Source: Dyadobacter arcticus (GTDB lineage Bacteria > Bacteroidota > Bacteroidia > Cytophagales > Spirosomataceae). From it: DNA of 64,000 nucleotides. The number at the start of each line of letters is the position of its first letter. Positions within the stretch are counted from its first letter, which is position 1. A program made the translations under genes and the position numbers. This document shows, one piece after another, positions 28,351 to 37,844 of this stretch. The notes under the pieces are model-generated. The model made no database searches. It was not told where the DNA came from and worked only from the letters and a program-made list of their open reading frames with translations. The DNA lies in contig NZ_JAASQJ010000001.1 of the NCBI RefSeq assembly GCF_011762185.1, positions 1-64,000 on the forward strand, read 5' to 3'.

Positions 28351-28473
28351 CGATTTGGTAAGAATGCCCATTCACCGTCACATTCATCTGATTGACCGAC
28401 ACTCGGGTAATGTGCCGCAACAAAAGAAGCGGTAAATGCGATTATGTATTTACAATCATGAACTGTTGCAAAT

Positions 28474-29214
28474 ATGGAACGTAAAGAATTTTTAAAAAGA
28501 GGGTTTTCGGCACTGGGGCTTGTGACAATCGTACCACTGATCAGCTGCTCGAATAATACCGTTGACCCTGAAACGGCAACGGAAACTACGACAGGCTCCA
28601 CTTCCGGAACAACCGGCGGAACTACATCTGGCACCTGTACCGCCACCGCTTCAGAAACCGCAGGCCCATTCCCAACTAAATCCCCGGCCAGTTATGTGCT
28701 GAACGACATTAGGTATGAGAGACAGGGGACAAAGCTATCCGTGAAGATCACCATTCAAAACAAAAACAATAGCTGCGCAGGACTTGCGGGAGCGCTTGTG
28801 GATATCTGGCATTGCGATGCGACCGGAAATTACTCAGAATATGGCGGCTCGGGAATGCAGTCGACCAATTATACCAATGTGCATTTCCTTCGCGGAAGGC
28901 AAACTACCGATGCAAACGGGCTTGTCACATTCACAAGCATTTACCCGGGCTGGTACTCAGGCCGCGCACCGCACATTCACGTGCACGTTTACAATTCCAG
29001 CGGAAAATCGCTTCTGGTAACGCAGATCGCTTTTTCTGAGGATATCAGCAAAGTTGTGTACGCGCAAGGCGTTTACGCAAGCCACGGACAGGCTGATACG
29101 ACCAATGCGAGGGATAATGTTTTTGGGGACGGCGTAGCTACTGAAATGTCAACAATCACGGGAAGTGTATCAGCAGGATACGAGCTGACGCATGCGATTG
29201 TGGTTGCTGGGTAG
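28474..29214 (+). CDS. intradiol ring-cleavage dioxygenase-like lipoprotein
   Basis: A 246-residue protein with the fold of protocatechuate/catechol intradiol dioxygenases, non-heme Fe(III) enzymes that open catecholic rings. The likely iron ligands are Y120 (TGNYSEYGG), Y161, H167 and H169 (in GWYSGRAPHIHVHV). Upstream lies a short leader with lipobox-like LISC (MERKEFLKRGFSALGLVTIVPLISC) and a T/S/G-rich linker, so it is probably exported and membrane-anchored. The KRGF arrangement hints at Tat-type export, suitable for a metalloprotein. No ring-cleavage pathway genes surround it. Substrate could be aromatic plant or humic compounds; this is inference. Confidence 0.85.
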   Translation: MERKEFLKRGFSALGLVTIVPLISCSNNTVDPETATETTTGSTSGTTGGTTSGTCTATASETAGPFPTKSPASYVLNDIRYERQGTKLSVKITIQNKNNSCAGLAGALVDIWHCDATGNYSEYGGSGMQSTNYTNVHFLRGRQTTDANGLVTFTSIYPGWYSGRAPHIHVHVYNSSGKSLLVTQIAFSEDISKVVYAQGVYASHGQADTTNARDNVFGDGVATEMSTITGSVSAGYELTHAIVVAG

Positions 29215-29220
29215 GGGAAA

Positions 29221-29357
29221 GCTGTTAGCCACTAGCTGTTAGCTTTTAGCTTCGTTTGGCCTGGAAGGTAATGTGCTGAAAATAAAGGTAATGTGCTGAA
29301 AATAAATGTAGGTATTCAATTAAAAAAGCTAATAGCCAAAGGCTAACAGCTAAAAGC
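29221..29357. repeat. inverted GCTAACAGC repeats with a 20-bp tandem duplication
   Basis: AGGTAATGTGCTGAAAATAA occurs twice in tandem (period 20 bp, from 29265). On both sides lie inverted GCTGTTAGC...TTTTAGCT (29221-29251) and AGCTAATAGCC...GCTAACAGCTAAAAGCT (29328-29357) blocks. The whole fills the gap between the dioxygenase and cupin genes and ends 10 nt before the cupin start. Confidence 0.75.
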
Positions 29358-29366
29358 TCCCCAACA

Positions 29367-30041
29367 ATGCTGACCCAAACCGCTGCCCAAATCTTCCTCC
29401 AAGCCCAGCGTGGCCTCTTCCAGACCGATTCTTTCCGCAGTTTTCGGACGTTTAATTTTGATGAATATCACGCTGAGGGCAGGGAGGCATTTGGACATTT
29501 GCTGACGGTGAATGATGAGACTTTGCTGGCGCAATGCAGTCAGGTTTTCAAGGTTGAGGAAGTATGCAAGATAATTTTGATTCCGCTGGTTGGGGGGGTT
29601 GAGGTGAATGTCGAGAGTTCCGTTGAGTTTGTCGATTCGGGGGAAACATTCGCATTTTTTGCAAGCACTGGTAAGGAGTTTATCATTACTAATCCCTATT
29701 CTGAGGGGGCGATCAATTACCTGCAGATCAGAATAAAAAGTAATGATCAGGATTTTAAAAATACGTTAACCCAATTCGATCTTTTAGATAAAAACACCCT
29801 TCTAACGGTTTTCAGTGGCGATTTAAGTGAGGCGAATATTTACCTAGGTAAATATGGAGGCAGGGAAGAGGGTATTTTTGAAGCTTCAAAGCGCGGGGTT
29901 TTTGCATTTGTTATCGAAGGCGCTTTTGAGGTTCAAAACAGGTTATTGGAAAAGCGCGACGGCTTGTCCGTCTTGGGAGCAGACGAGATCGAGTTCGAAG
30001 CGCTTTCCAATGATGCTGTGATTTTGGTAGTTGAGGATTGA
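29367..30041 (+). CDS. pirin/YhaK-like cupin protein
   Basis: A 224-residue bicupin-like protein without signal peptide. The start (QAQRGLFQTDSFRSFRTFNFDEYHAEGREAFG) resembles the pirin N-terminus with its HTF/NFDEY region. The C-terminal part resembles the quercetinase-type cupin of YhaK (GVFAFVIEGAFEVQNRLLEKRDGLSV). The metal-binding histidines of active pirins are mostly lacking: only a few His are present, so dioxygenase activity is doubtful. The frame ends 1 nt before the region of a broken PIN toxin gene on the other strand. The repeat cluster ends 10 nt before the ATG. Confidence 0.7.
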   Translation: MLTQTAAQIFLQAQRGLFQTDSFRSFRTFNFDEYHAEGREAFGHLLTVNDETLLAQCSQVFKVEEVCKIILIPLVGGVEVNVESSVEFVDSGETFAFFASTGKEFIITNPYSEGAINYLQIRIKSNDQDFKNTLTQFDLLDKNTLLTVFSGDLSEANIYLGKYGGREEGIFEASKRGVFAFVIEGAFEVQNRLLEKRDGLSVLGADEIEFEALSNDAVILVVED

Positions 30042-30167
30042 CGTAAAAAGCTCTACAATAAAAGAGACGTATGCTTCGACATCTTGAAGCATACGTCCCA
30101 AATTTTCATCCCCTTTAAAAAGGGTTATTGCAATGTTTGTGTCAATTAATATCTTGTTCCCAATCAT
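30042..30167 (-). pseudogene. VapC-like PIN toxin, truncated remnant
   Basis: The minus-strand frame from ATG 30167 reads MIGNKILIDTNIAITLFKGD and continues to about YVSFIVELF. This is the N-terminal third of a VapC-type PIN RNase, including the first catalytic Asp (LIDTN). The homologous sequence ends about 42 codons in, at the stop codon of the convergent cupin gene. The frame then only runs antisense through that gene and ends at 29943. A normal VapC has about 130 residues, so roughly 90 residues and the remaining catalytic acidic positions are gone. Its start overlaps the antitoxin gene by 26 nt, the normal TA arrangement. Confidence 0.75.
30066..30097. repeat. perfect 12-bp hairpin within the toxin remnant
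   Basis: Arms GACGTATGCTTC (30066-30077) and GAAGCATACGTC (30086-30097) are exact complements around an 8-nt loop. It lies 24 nt after the cupin gene stop and could act as its terminator, although no T-run follows immediately. Confidence 0.7.
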
Positions 30168-30318
30168 TACGCATTCGCCTTTGGATTTCCAAAGGATCTT
30201 CCTTTAAGTTTAACACTCCTACATATTTTTGAGCGTTGCGCTTTTTGGTAATTTTTGAATGCTTATTTAAAGGGAGTATTTCTTCTAAAAGCTGCCCCTT
30301 TTTCAATATCAGTTTCAT
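30142..30318 (-). CDS. VapB-like antitoxin of the truncated VapC
   Basis: A 58-residue frame beginning MKLILKKGQLLEEILPLN and ending MRNDWEQDIN. It is a small, charged protein with a short N-terminal beta/helix part and a toxin-binding-like C-terminal helix containing the E/D-rich WEQD. It overlaps the toxin start by 26 nt in a different frame, as in vapBC operons. No named DNA-binding domain (AbrB, RHH) is recognisable. With its toxin truncated, the antitoxin gene is a survivor. Coding potential is supported by the overlap arrangement; it is too short for confident family assignment. Confidence 0.6.
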   Translation of the reverse strand: MKLILKKGQLLEEILPLNKHSKITKKRNAQKYVGVLNLKEDPLEIQRRMRNDWEQDIN

Positions 30319-30375
30319 ATCTGATGATATTAGTCAAACTAAGATAGTGAAATATTGGCAAAATAAATCGGCGAG

Positions 30376-33300
30376 TCAGTCAGCCTCCCCAACATTATCA
30401 TCCGGGATCCTGTCTATCAGCTTGTTATATGGGTCAATCCCAGCCTTCACGGGTTTTCCCTTCACCCGCATCGTCACCGTCTGCGTGCCGGGTTTCAGTT
30501 TGTATTTTTTGATAAATAATGGATTTGTCTGTTTTTGGCCTGCTTTATTGGTTGTTTCGGCGGCAAAGACGCCCAGATCTATATAGTCGTTCATCGGCGC
30601 TACCGTTTCCTTTCCCGAACTATCGGCATAAAACTTCTTAGCAGAAAACGTAAGCGAAACATCGTATATATCCTTCCCAGCGGACTTAGAAGACACCTTT
30701 TCGAATTTGTTTTCGTACAAAGTGATCTTTTTCCAGGTATCGTTGAGATAGTACTTCAATGAATCCGGGGTATGCTTGTCGAGGTAGTCAAACAAATTGT
30801 TACTTCCAGCAAATGGCGGATTTTCCCGCAATGCATATTCGTCGCGGAATTCCCGGAGTGCATGGTTTACAGCCGTATCGCCAACCAGGTCGCGCAGACC
30901 GTATATGATGAGACTGCCTTTGTTATACCATTCGTAAGGCCGATTGCAATTGATAAAAGTGTTTTCCTTTTTCGCTTCATTGGCCCGGCCACGCAGGTAA
31001 CGATCTAATTCATCCTTCAAAAACCTTTTCATGTTGTCCCTGCCATACTTGCGTTCGGTGAGAATCAGCGCAGTATATTCTGCCAATGCCTCCGACACCA
31101 GATTGGCGCCTCGTGTATTATTGGGCGGAACCTGATGGCCCCACCATTGATGCGCCAATTCATGGGCTGTCACGAAATAGGTGTAATCAAAATCGTCCGG
31201 ACTTTTAAAATCCGCTACCCAGCCAAAATTTTCGGAATAGGGAACGGTATTGGCGAAACTTTGGGCGAAACTTTCATATCTGGGAAATTCCATTAACCGC
31301 ATTTGCCGAAATTGAAATGGGCCGTAAGTTTCTGAAAAGTATTTCAAACCGTCTTTGTAGGCAACATTAAAGCGTTGAAGGTTGTAAGGATGGCTTTTAT
31401 CGTAAAATATTTCAATGTTGATATTCTTTCCATCCGGCAACTTTTGTACGTCTTTCAAGACATCGTACTTCGCAGATACAAGATTAAAAAAGAGTTGAAT
31501 CGGCGAATCCTGCACATATTGATAATATTTGCGTCCACCTTTTTCCCAGGTTTTCAACAGGTAACCCGGAGCAATCGCAAGCTGGTCTGCTGTGGTACTA
31601 ACGGTTGCCTCGAAATGGATCAAATCCGCATCGTCGTTGAATCGCAGGGTACGCATTCCTTTGGGATCGTTGTGATCTGGCAAGTCATCTTTTTTAGGTT
31701 TCAGACCCAGCTTTTTCCGGTATTCATCACTTTCCAGCTCAGCTTCTGCCGAATAACCAAAAGAAGGTAGCCCACCACTGTAAAAAGTACCATTTTTTAA
31801 TATTTCCCGGCTAAACCCACTGTTGAGAAAACCCCGGTTGTCTTTTACCGAGTAAATTTCCAGCTTAGCTGAATCGCCAGGCTGCATGGTCGCAGGAAGC
31901 TGGTAAATGCGGTAATTGAAGTTTTGTTCGCCTTTTTTGAAGAACGAGAACTTGGAATAGGGGTGTTTGGCGGGATAGCTGAACGGGAGGCTTTTCCCAT
32001 TATACAGCATTTTGTATTCCAGATCGTCGTCGCCACTCAATAAATGCAAGGCTTCAATAGGTTCTCCGGACTTATTTTTGATCATCATTTTTCCATAAAT
32101 GTTAGCCTTACGTTCATCAGGAAAAATGTCTGCTGTCAAAATCAGGCTGGTGACCTTGGGCATCGGGAGGTTTTCGTATTTTTTCAGCTTTTTCTCGTAC
32201 AATGCTGAATTTTCGCGGGTCTCGGATGCGCTGTAATAATTATTGAGATAGCTAACATTGTAATAAATGTAAGCGCCACTTCCGATCCAGGCCAGAAAAA
32301 ACAAGGGCATCAATATCCGTGGAACGCCCGTAAAACGTTGTTTCGCAACCCGCCACCTCTCTTTAAATCCGCCAACAACCCCTCTCTGAAAAAACAGATA
32401 ACCCAATGCGGCAAGTAACATTCCCAAGGCCAGCCAGTAGAAATTGAACCAGAACAATGGTTTCGCGAAATGCCCCAACCCATTCATATCCGACCATTTA
32501 AAGTCGGGCGTGAAAAAGTAGAAGAACAAATTATAATTCATCTCTGCAAAGTTGCGGAGCAGGAACATCGCAATCCAGATCAGCATGGCCACACCGTGCC
32601 CGGCAAATTTATTATTGACCAAAATGTGGACAGCAAATGACAGCAGGAGCATTTGGATAAAACCCGGAAGCGTTAATAAGTAGGAATCAATGAAATAAAC
32701 TGGCAGATTGAAATCAAAGAAGCCTTTTATGATCTGGATAATCATTCCTACAAAAATCGGGATGGTCGCCATCACGAATGCTATTCCTGCCAATCCCAAT
32801 AGTTTGGAGAAAAACAGAATATTATTTGAAACCGGAAGCGCATCATTCAAAATGTTGTACCGGGTTGCTTTTTCCCGGTGAACGGCCTCGCCGGTGTAAA
32901 ATAGCAGGATAATGAAGATGAACACATTGTAATCGTATCCTTTGTAATCCATGATAAAAATGGTCAGCGGCAGGTTGCTGACACTGAAAATGGTATCGCC
33001 AATCCAGATATCGAGCACCAAAAAAATCATTGCACCCAACACAATCGCTTTGAAATAGTTATCGCGAATGATGTTGAGGAATTCAATTTTGGTCAGGTTC
33101 CAGAGGATTTGTTTGTTATAAACATTTCCAAATTCTTGGTGAATGTTAGAAAGCAAGGCTGGGGCTTTTTCCTCTTTTTCGTTTTTCCGCTTTTTGGTAC
33201 CTGTGATTTCAGGTTGTAAAAATTTGGAGAAACTGAATTTGTAGTAAGTAAAAAGGATAAGAACAATTGCCAAACCGACCCAGATCAGGCGATTGAGCAG

Positions 33301-34020
33301 GTATACTGCTGTAATTGGAGCGGGGATCGTGTTTTTTTCAAAAGGTGTGGTAAAACGCGTTTCAAGGTTGTAAGTATTGATCGCAAATGGATCCAGCAAT
33401 TTTACAAGCTCGTGATTTTCAATGTCTTTGGCCAAAAAATTACCAAGCAGATAAGCAATGAAAAGCAGGATACTGGCGGAGTAAATGACTTTTACATTCC
33501 TCGTAAAAGATACCAGCGCGAAAAAGATGGTAGAAGACAACAGCAAATTGCCAATCGAATACACGAAATATGGACGGAAGTAATTCCAAATGCCATAGTC
33601 GCCTACCCGCTCCAAAGGTACCCAACCCAGTGGCGGTCCGATAAAAGAGCCGATATAAGCGCCCACGCTAAATCCAGTCCCGATGAGTAAAACATAAGCA
33701 AACGACCCGAAAAACCTTCCCCAGAAATAGCCTGCTTTGGTAATCGGAGCCGCGAAAAGATAGTTACGGGTCTGGTACTCAATGTCGCGATAAAGCGGGA
33801 CTCCCATTACTGCCGAGCAAACTAGCATCATGACAAAGCTGAAAAAGATATTTCCTTCTGCCATCGTCCAGGGTGCATTGTGCATCACCTTTTCGGATGC
33901 AGGCGTCCAGCCGGTAGCAACAGAAAGAAAGCCTACGAGAACAAATACGCCAAAGTAAATCCAGGTGGCAGGGCGGTTGAAACGGTATTGGAGTTCAAAC
34001 GAAAATATTTGAGAGAACAT
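30376..34020 (-). CDS. ABC-2 permease fused to M1-family aminopeptidase
   Basis: A 1214-residue fusion. The N-terminal ~580 residues carry about a dozen hydrophobic segments in two ABC-2-type permease halves. The C-terminal part (~590-1190) is an M1/gluzincin peptidase. The zinc site is HELAH at 953-957 with the third ligand E977 in NLVSEALAEY, a spacing normal for this fusion family. The arrangement puts the peptidase on the outer face of the inner membrane, where it may degrade transported or periplasmic peptides; the substrate is unknown. The next gene (ATP-binding subunit) is 25 nt upstream on the same strand, so the two form a full transporter operon. The start ATG is unambiguous. Confidence 0.92.
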   Translation of the reverse strand: MFSQIFSFELQYRFNRPATWIYFGVFVLVGFLSVATGWTPASEKVMHNAPWTMAEGNIFFSFVMMLVCSAVMGVPLYRDIEYQTRNYLFAAPITKAGYFWGRFFGSFAYVLLIGTGFSVGAYIGSFIGPPLGWVPLERVGDYGIWNYFRPYFVYSIGNLLLSSTIFFALVSFTRNVKVIYSASILLFIAYLLGNFLAKDIENHELVKLLDPFAINTYNLETRFTTPFEKNTIPAPITAVYLLNRLIWVGLAIVLILFTYYKFSFSKFLQPEITGTKKRKNEKEEKAPALLSNIHQEFGNVYNKQILWNLTKIEFLNIIRDNYFKAIVLGAMIFLVLDIWIGDTIFSVSNLPLTIFIMDYKGYDYNVFIFIILLFYTGEAVHREKATRYNILNDALPVSNNILFFSKLLGLAGIAFVMATIPIFVGMIIQIIKGFFDFNLPVYFIDSYLLTLPGFIQMLLLSFAVHILVNNKFAGHGVAMLIWIAMFLLRNFAEMNYNLFFYFFTPDFKWSDMNGLGHFAKPLFWFNFYWLALGMLLAALGYLFFQRGVVGGFKERWRVAKQRFTGVPRILMPLFFLAWIGSGAYIYYNVSYLNNYYSASETRENSALYEKKLKKYENLPMPKVTSLILTADIFPDERKANIYGKMMIKNKSGEPIEALHLLSGDDDLEYKMLYNGKSLPFSYPAKHPYSKFSFFKKGEQNFNYRIYQLPATMQPGDSAKLEIYSVKDNRGFLNSGFSREILKNGTFYSGGLPSFGYSAEAELESDEYRKKLGLKPKKDDLPDHNDPKGMRTLRFNDDADLIHFEATVSTTADQLAIAPGYLLKTWEKGGRKYYQYVQDSPIQLFFNLVSAKYDVLKDVQKLPDGKNINIEIFYDKSHPYNLQRFNVAYKDGLKYFSETYGPFQFRQMRLMEFPRYESFAQSFANTVPYSENFGWVADFKSPDDFDYTYFVTAHELAHQWWGHQVPPNNTRGANLVSEALAEYTALILTERKYGRDNMKRFLKDELDRYLRGRANEAKKENTFINCNRPYEWYNKGSLIIYGLRDLVGDTAVNHALREFRDEYALRENPPFAGSNNLFDYLDKHTPDSLKYYLNDTWKKITLYENKFEKVSSKSAGKDIYDVSLTFSAKKFYADSSGKETVAPMNDYIDLGVFAAETTNKAGQKQTNPLFIKKYKLKPGTQTVTMRVKGKPVKAGIDPYNKLIDRIPDDNVGEAD

Positions 34021-34045
34021 AGTAAAATCATTAGAAGTGAGGGAA

Positions 34046-34933
34046 TTACAAGGCGATCACGTCCATTTTGGATGCAATCTGGTGAAAGTAGATATCTTCC
34101 AGAATGGGTTCGACTGGAATAAATCCGTTACCTGGATCCGACTCTGAAAAAATCCTGATGCTCAGTTTACCGCTTTTCATTTGCGCGGATATTACCTGGT
34201 ATTTGGCCTTGTATTCTTCTATTTCTGACTTTTCGATGACTGTATTGTAAATAAATCCTTCCAGTTCTTTCACCGCCTCGTCAGGATTACCATTGCGCAA
34301 TACTTCTCCCTTACAAATGATTGCAAAATCGCTGCATAAAGTTCTTACGTCTTCCACAATGTGCGTCGAGAGGATTACAATGGTATTTTCACCAAGTTCA
34401 CTGAGCAAATTGTAAAAGCGGTTTCGTTCTGCCGGATCTAAACCAGCGGTCGGTTCGTCTACAATGATGAGTTTTGGATTGGCCAAAAGGGCCTGCGCGA
34501 TCCCAAAACGCTGTTTCATCCCACCCGAAAAAGTGCCGAGGTGTTTTTTGCGTTCATTGTAAAGGTTAACCCTGTCAAGGAGCGCTGCCACAGTTTGCTT
34601 GCGCTCTTTGGCATCCAGAATTCCTTTCAACTGGGCAATGTGATCCAGCATGAGCTCTGAGCTGATTTTTGGATAAACACCAAATTCCTGTGGCAGATAA
34701 CCCAATATCTTTCTTACTGCGGGTTTGTTATTTAAAATATCCAGATCATCCAATAAAATGCTGCCTGCGTCGGCTTCCTGCAAAGTAGCAATGGTTCGCA
34801 TAAGCGAGGATTTTCCCGCGCCATTTGGCCCCAATAAACCAAACATGCCCTGATCGATGGTTAAGTTGATACCCTTCAAGGCCTGGACACCATTGGGATA
34901 AGTTTTTTGGAGGTTTTGGATCGTTAGTTTCAC
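34046..34933 (-). CDS. ABC transporter ATP-binding protein
   Basis: A 295-residue nucleotide-binding subunit with Walker A GPNGAGKSS at 35-43, signature motif FSGGMKQRFGIAQAL, Walker B LIIVDEPTAGLD and the H-loop STHIVEDV. It resembles CcmA/NatA-type ATPases that pair with ABC-2 permeases. The start is a GTG at 34933 (GTGAAACTAACG), as no ATG is available. The partner permease/peptidase fusion begins 25 nt downstream, so this is a bipartite export or repair system. About 65 residues after the conserved core form a C-terminal regulatory-like tail. Confidence 0.93.
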   Translation of the reverse strand: MKLTIQNLQKTYPNGVQALKGINLTIDQGMFGLLGPNGAGKSSLMRTIATLQEADAGSILLDDLDILNNKPAVRKILGYLPQEFGVYPKISSELMLDHIAQLKGILDAKERKQTVAALLDRVNLYNERKKHLGTFSGGMKQRFGIAQALLANPKLIIVDEPTAGLDPAERNRFYNLLSELGENTIVILSTHIVEDVRTLCSDFAIICKGEVLRNGNPDEAVKELEGFIYNTVIEKSEIEEYKAKYQVISAQMKSGKLSIRIFSESDPGNGFIPVEPILEDIYFHQIASKMDVIAL

Positions 34934-35097
34934 TTGTGGAGAATTGAGAGTTTGAGGTACGTTAATTATAAGTTACTCAATAATAATAATTTATGGTGAG
35001 ATTAAAATGGTTGGGAGCGAGAGACGCGGGTGCTCTAAAATATTTGTTAAACTGTATTGTTATATTTAGGCAATCAATGAGGTATAAACGATCTGAA

Positions 35098-35328
35098 ATG
35101 GAGATAACAATTGAGATTCCGGAAAAAAAGGCTCCGTTTGTAATGGAATTACTAAGAAGCCTCAAATTTTTAAAGATAAAGCAACCTGCGCCGAATCATT
35201 CTTTTGAAGACTTTCGGCAACAATGGATGAAACTGGCAAGTGACCTTCCTCAAAATGATCCTGAAATAACTGCTGAGGAAATGGAAGCTGAGATAAAGGC
35301 GGTTCGGAAAAATAGAAATAGATCCTAG
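35098..35328 (+). CDS. antitoxin of a PIN-domain toxin-antitoxin pair
   Basis: A 76-residue protein MEITIEIPEKKAPFVMELLR..., of the small beta-helix antitoxin type often found ahead of PIN toxins in Bacteroidota. The first ~20 residues form a beta strand and helix, and the acidic C-terminus (EITAEEMEAEIKAVRKN) is a probable toxin-binding helix. The ATG at 35098 is preferred. In-frame starts at 35077 and 34993 would add residues but lie close to or before a TATATTTA element at 35061-35068. The last codon abuts the toxin ATG with no gap, a typical toxin-antitoxin operon. Confidence 0.7.
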   Translation: MEITIEIPEKKAPFVMELLRSLKFLKIKQPAPNHSFEDFRQQWMKLASDLPQNDPEITAEEMEAEIKAVRKNRNRS

Positions 35329-35745
35329 ATGAGATTAGTCATAGACACCAATGACTATATCAGTGCTTTAATTGGTATTAAGCACCGCCAGAAACTTGAA
35401 AAGGTAATTTTGAATAAGGAGGTCGAGATCCTGGCGGATCTGACATTATTGAGCGAAATTAAAGAAGTAGCCTACCGGGACAAGTTCAGAAAGTATGTTT
35501 CAATTGTTGAGGTTGATATTTTCATTGAAGCTCTCAAACTTAGATTAAAGCCTGTCCAAGTATTCTCTCACGTTGCAGCTAGTAAGGATCCGGATGACAA
35601 TTTTCTTTTGGCTCTCGCTCAAGATGGGAAGGCGGATTATCTTATAATCGGCGATAAATCCGATTTATTATCACTGGAAATGTTTTAGGGAATATCCATC
35701 ATTAGACTAGGTGCTTTCATTGAAATTCTTGAAAGAAACTCCTAA
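35329..35745 (+). pseudogene. PIN-domain toxin with an in-frame stop near its C-terminus
   Basis: A PIN-family RNase toxin starting MRLVIDTNDYISALIG, with acidic residues in the first strand (D6) and in the SKDPDDNFLLALAQ and DYLIIGDKSDL segments, which form the Mg-binding site. Translation stops at a TAG (35686-35688) after 119 residues. Directly after the stop the same frame continues for 18 codons (GISIIRLGAFIEILERNS) to a TAA at 35743-35745, reading like the normal final strand and helix of this toxin family. A single AAG-to-TAG change would explain it. The product is therefore a 119-aa form missing its last element. The catalytic acidic residues are upstream of the stop, so residual activity cannot be excluded. 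Confidence 0.65.
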
Positions 35746-35751
35746 AAAACA

Positions 35752-35785
35752 AAAAAGCAGAAACCGTTTCCAGTTTCTGCTTTTT
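35752..35785 (-). terminator. intrinsic terminator after atpC
   Basis: Arms AAAAAGCAGAAAC (35752-35764) and GTTTCTGCTTTTT (35773-35785) form a perfect 13-bp stem with an 8-nt loop, with a T-rich tail on the minus strand. It lies 18 nt beyond the atpC stop codon and would stop the atpDC transcript; on the plus strand it could equally stop transcription from the PIN operon. Confidence 0.9.
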
Positions 35786-35803
35786 GCAAAATTTCTTTTC
35801 TAT

Positions 35804-36046
35804 CTATAAGATAGCCTCAGCCAAAACCAACACTTTGTTGTTAAGCACTTCCACAACTCCGCCGTCGATAATATAGGTCGTTTTGGCGGCTCCCGTGTCT
35901 ACTACCACATTTCCTTTGCCTAGCGTGCTAACCAAAGGCGCATGGCGGTTCAAAACCTGAAACTGTCCTTCTGTCCCCGGTAACGTAACGGCATTTGCGT
36001 CTCCGGCAAACACTTTTTTATCTGGGGTAATGATTTCTAAATGCAT
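35804..36046 (-). CDS. atpC: ATP synthase epsilon subunit (F1)
   Basis: An 80-residue epsilon subunit with only the N-terminal beta-sandwich domain: MHLEIITPDKKVFAGDANAV, TEGQFQVLNRHAPLVSTL and VDTGAAKTTYIIDGGVVEVLNNK. The C-terminal helical hairpin, which latches the rotor in other bacteria, is absent. Such short epsilon subunits are usual in Bacteroidota, so this is not a truncation. It follows atpD by 15 nt on the same strand. The other F0/F1 genes are not adjacent, which is also normal in this phylum. Confidence 0.95.
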   Translation of the reverse strand: MHLEIITPDKKVFAGDANAVTLPGTEGQFQVLNRHAPLVSTLGKGNVVVDTGAAKTTYIIDGGVVEVLNNKVLVLAEAIL

Positions 36047-36061
36047 TTGTTTGGCGTTTAG

Positions 36062-37669
<1,608 letters not shown>

Positions 37670-37815
37670 TTATTGGATATTATTTAGAAAATCGGCCCGT
37701 TTTAAACTTGAGAATGTCTAAAATTTTAAGGTTGAAGGCTCAAAAAAGTTTAGTATTTGCGTTAGTATTTCCAAAGCGGGAATTCTCAAATGCTTTAAGG
37801 AGTTATAAAAAAGAT

Positions 37816-37823
37816 TAAATTTG
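37816..37823 (+). promoter_or_regulatory. -7 promoter element for the DUF433/DUF5615 pair
   Basis: TAAATTTG matches TAnnTTTG exactly and lies 21 nt before ATG 37845. It overlaps an in-frame TTG start candidate (37821) and thus argues against that start. The -33 position has only TTTA/CTTT. Confidence 0.55.
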
Positions 37824-37844
37824 ACTGAAATAACATTTATAACG

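Noticed and set aside
35804..36046. Short atpC as a broken gene
   Set aside because: 80-residue epsilon subunits with only the beta-sandwich domain are normal in Bacteroidota.
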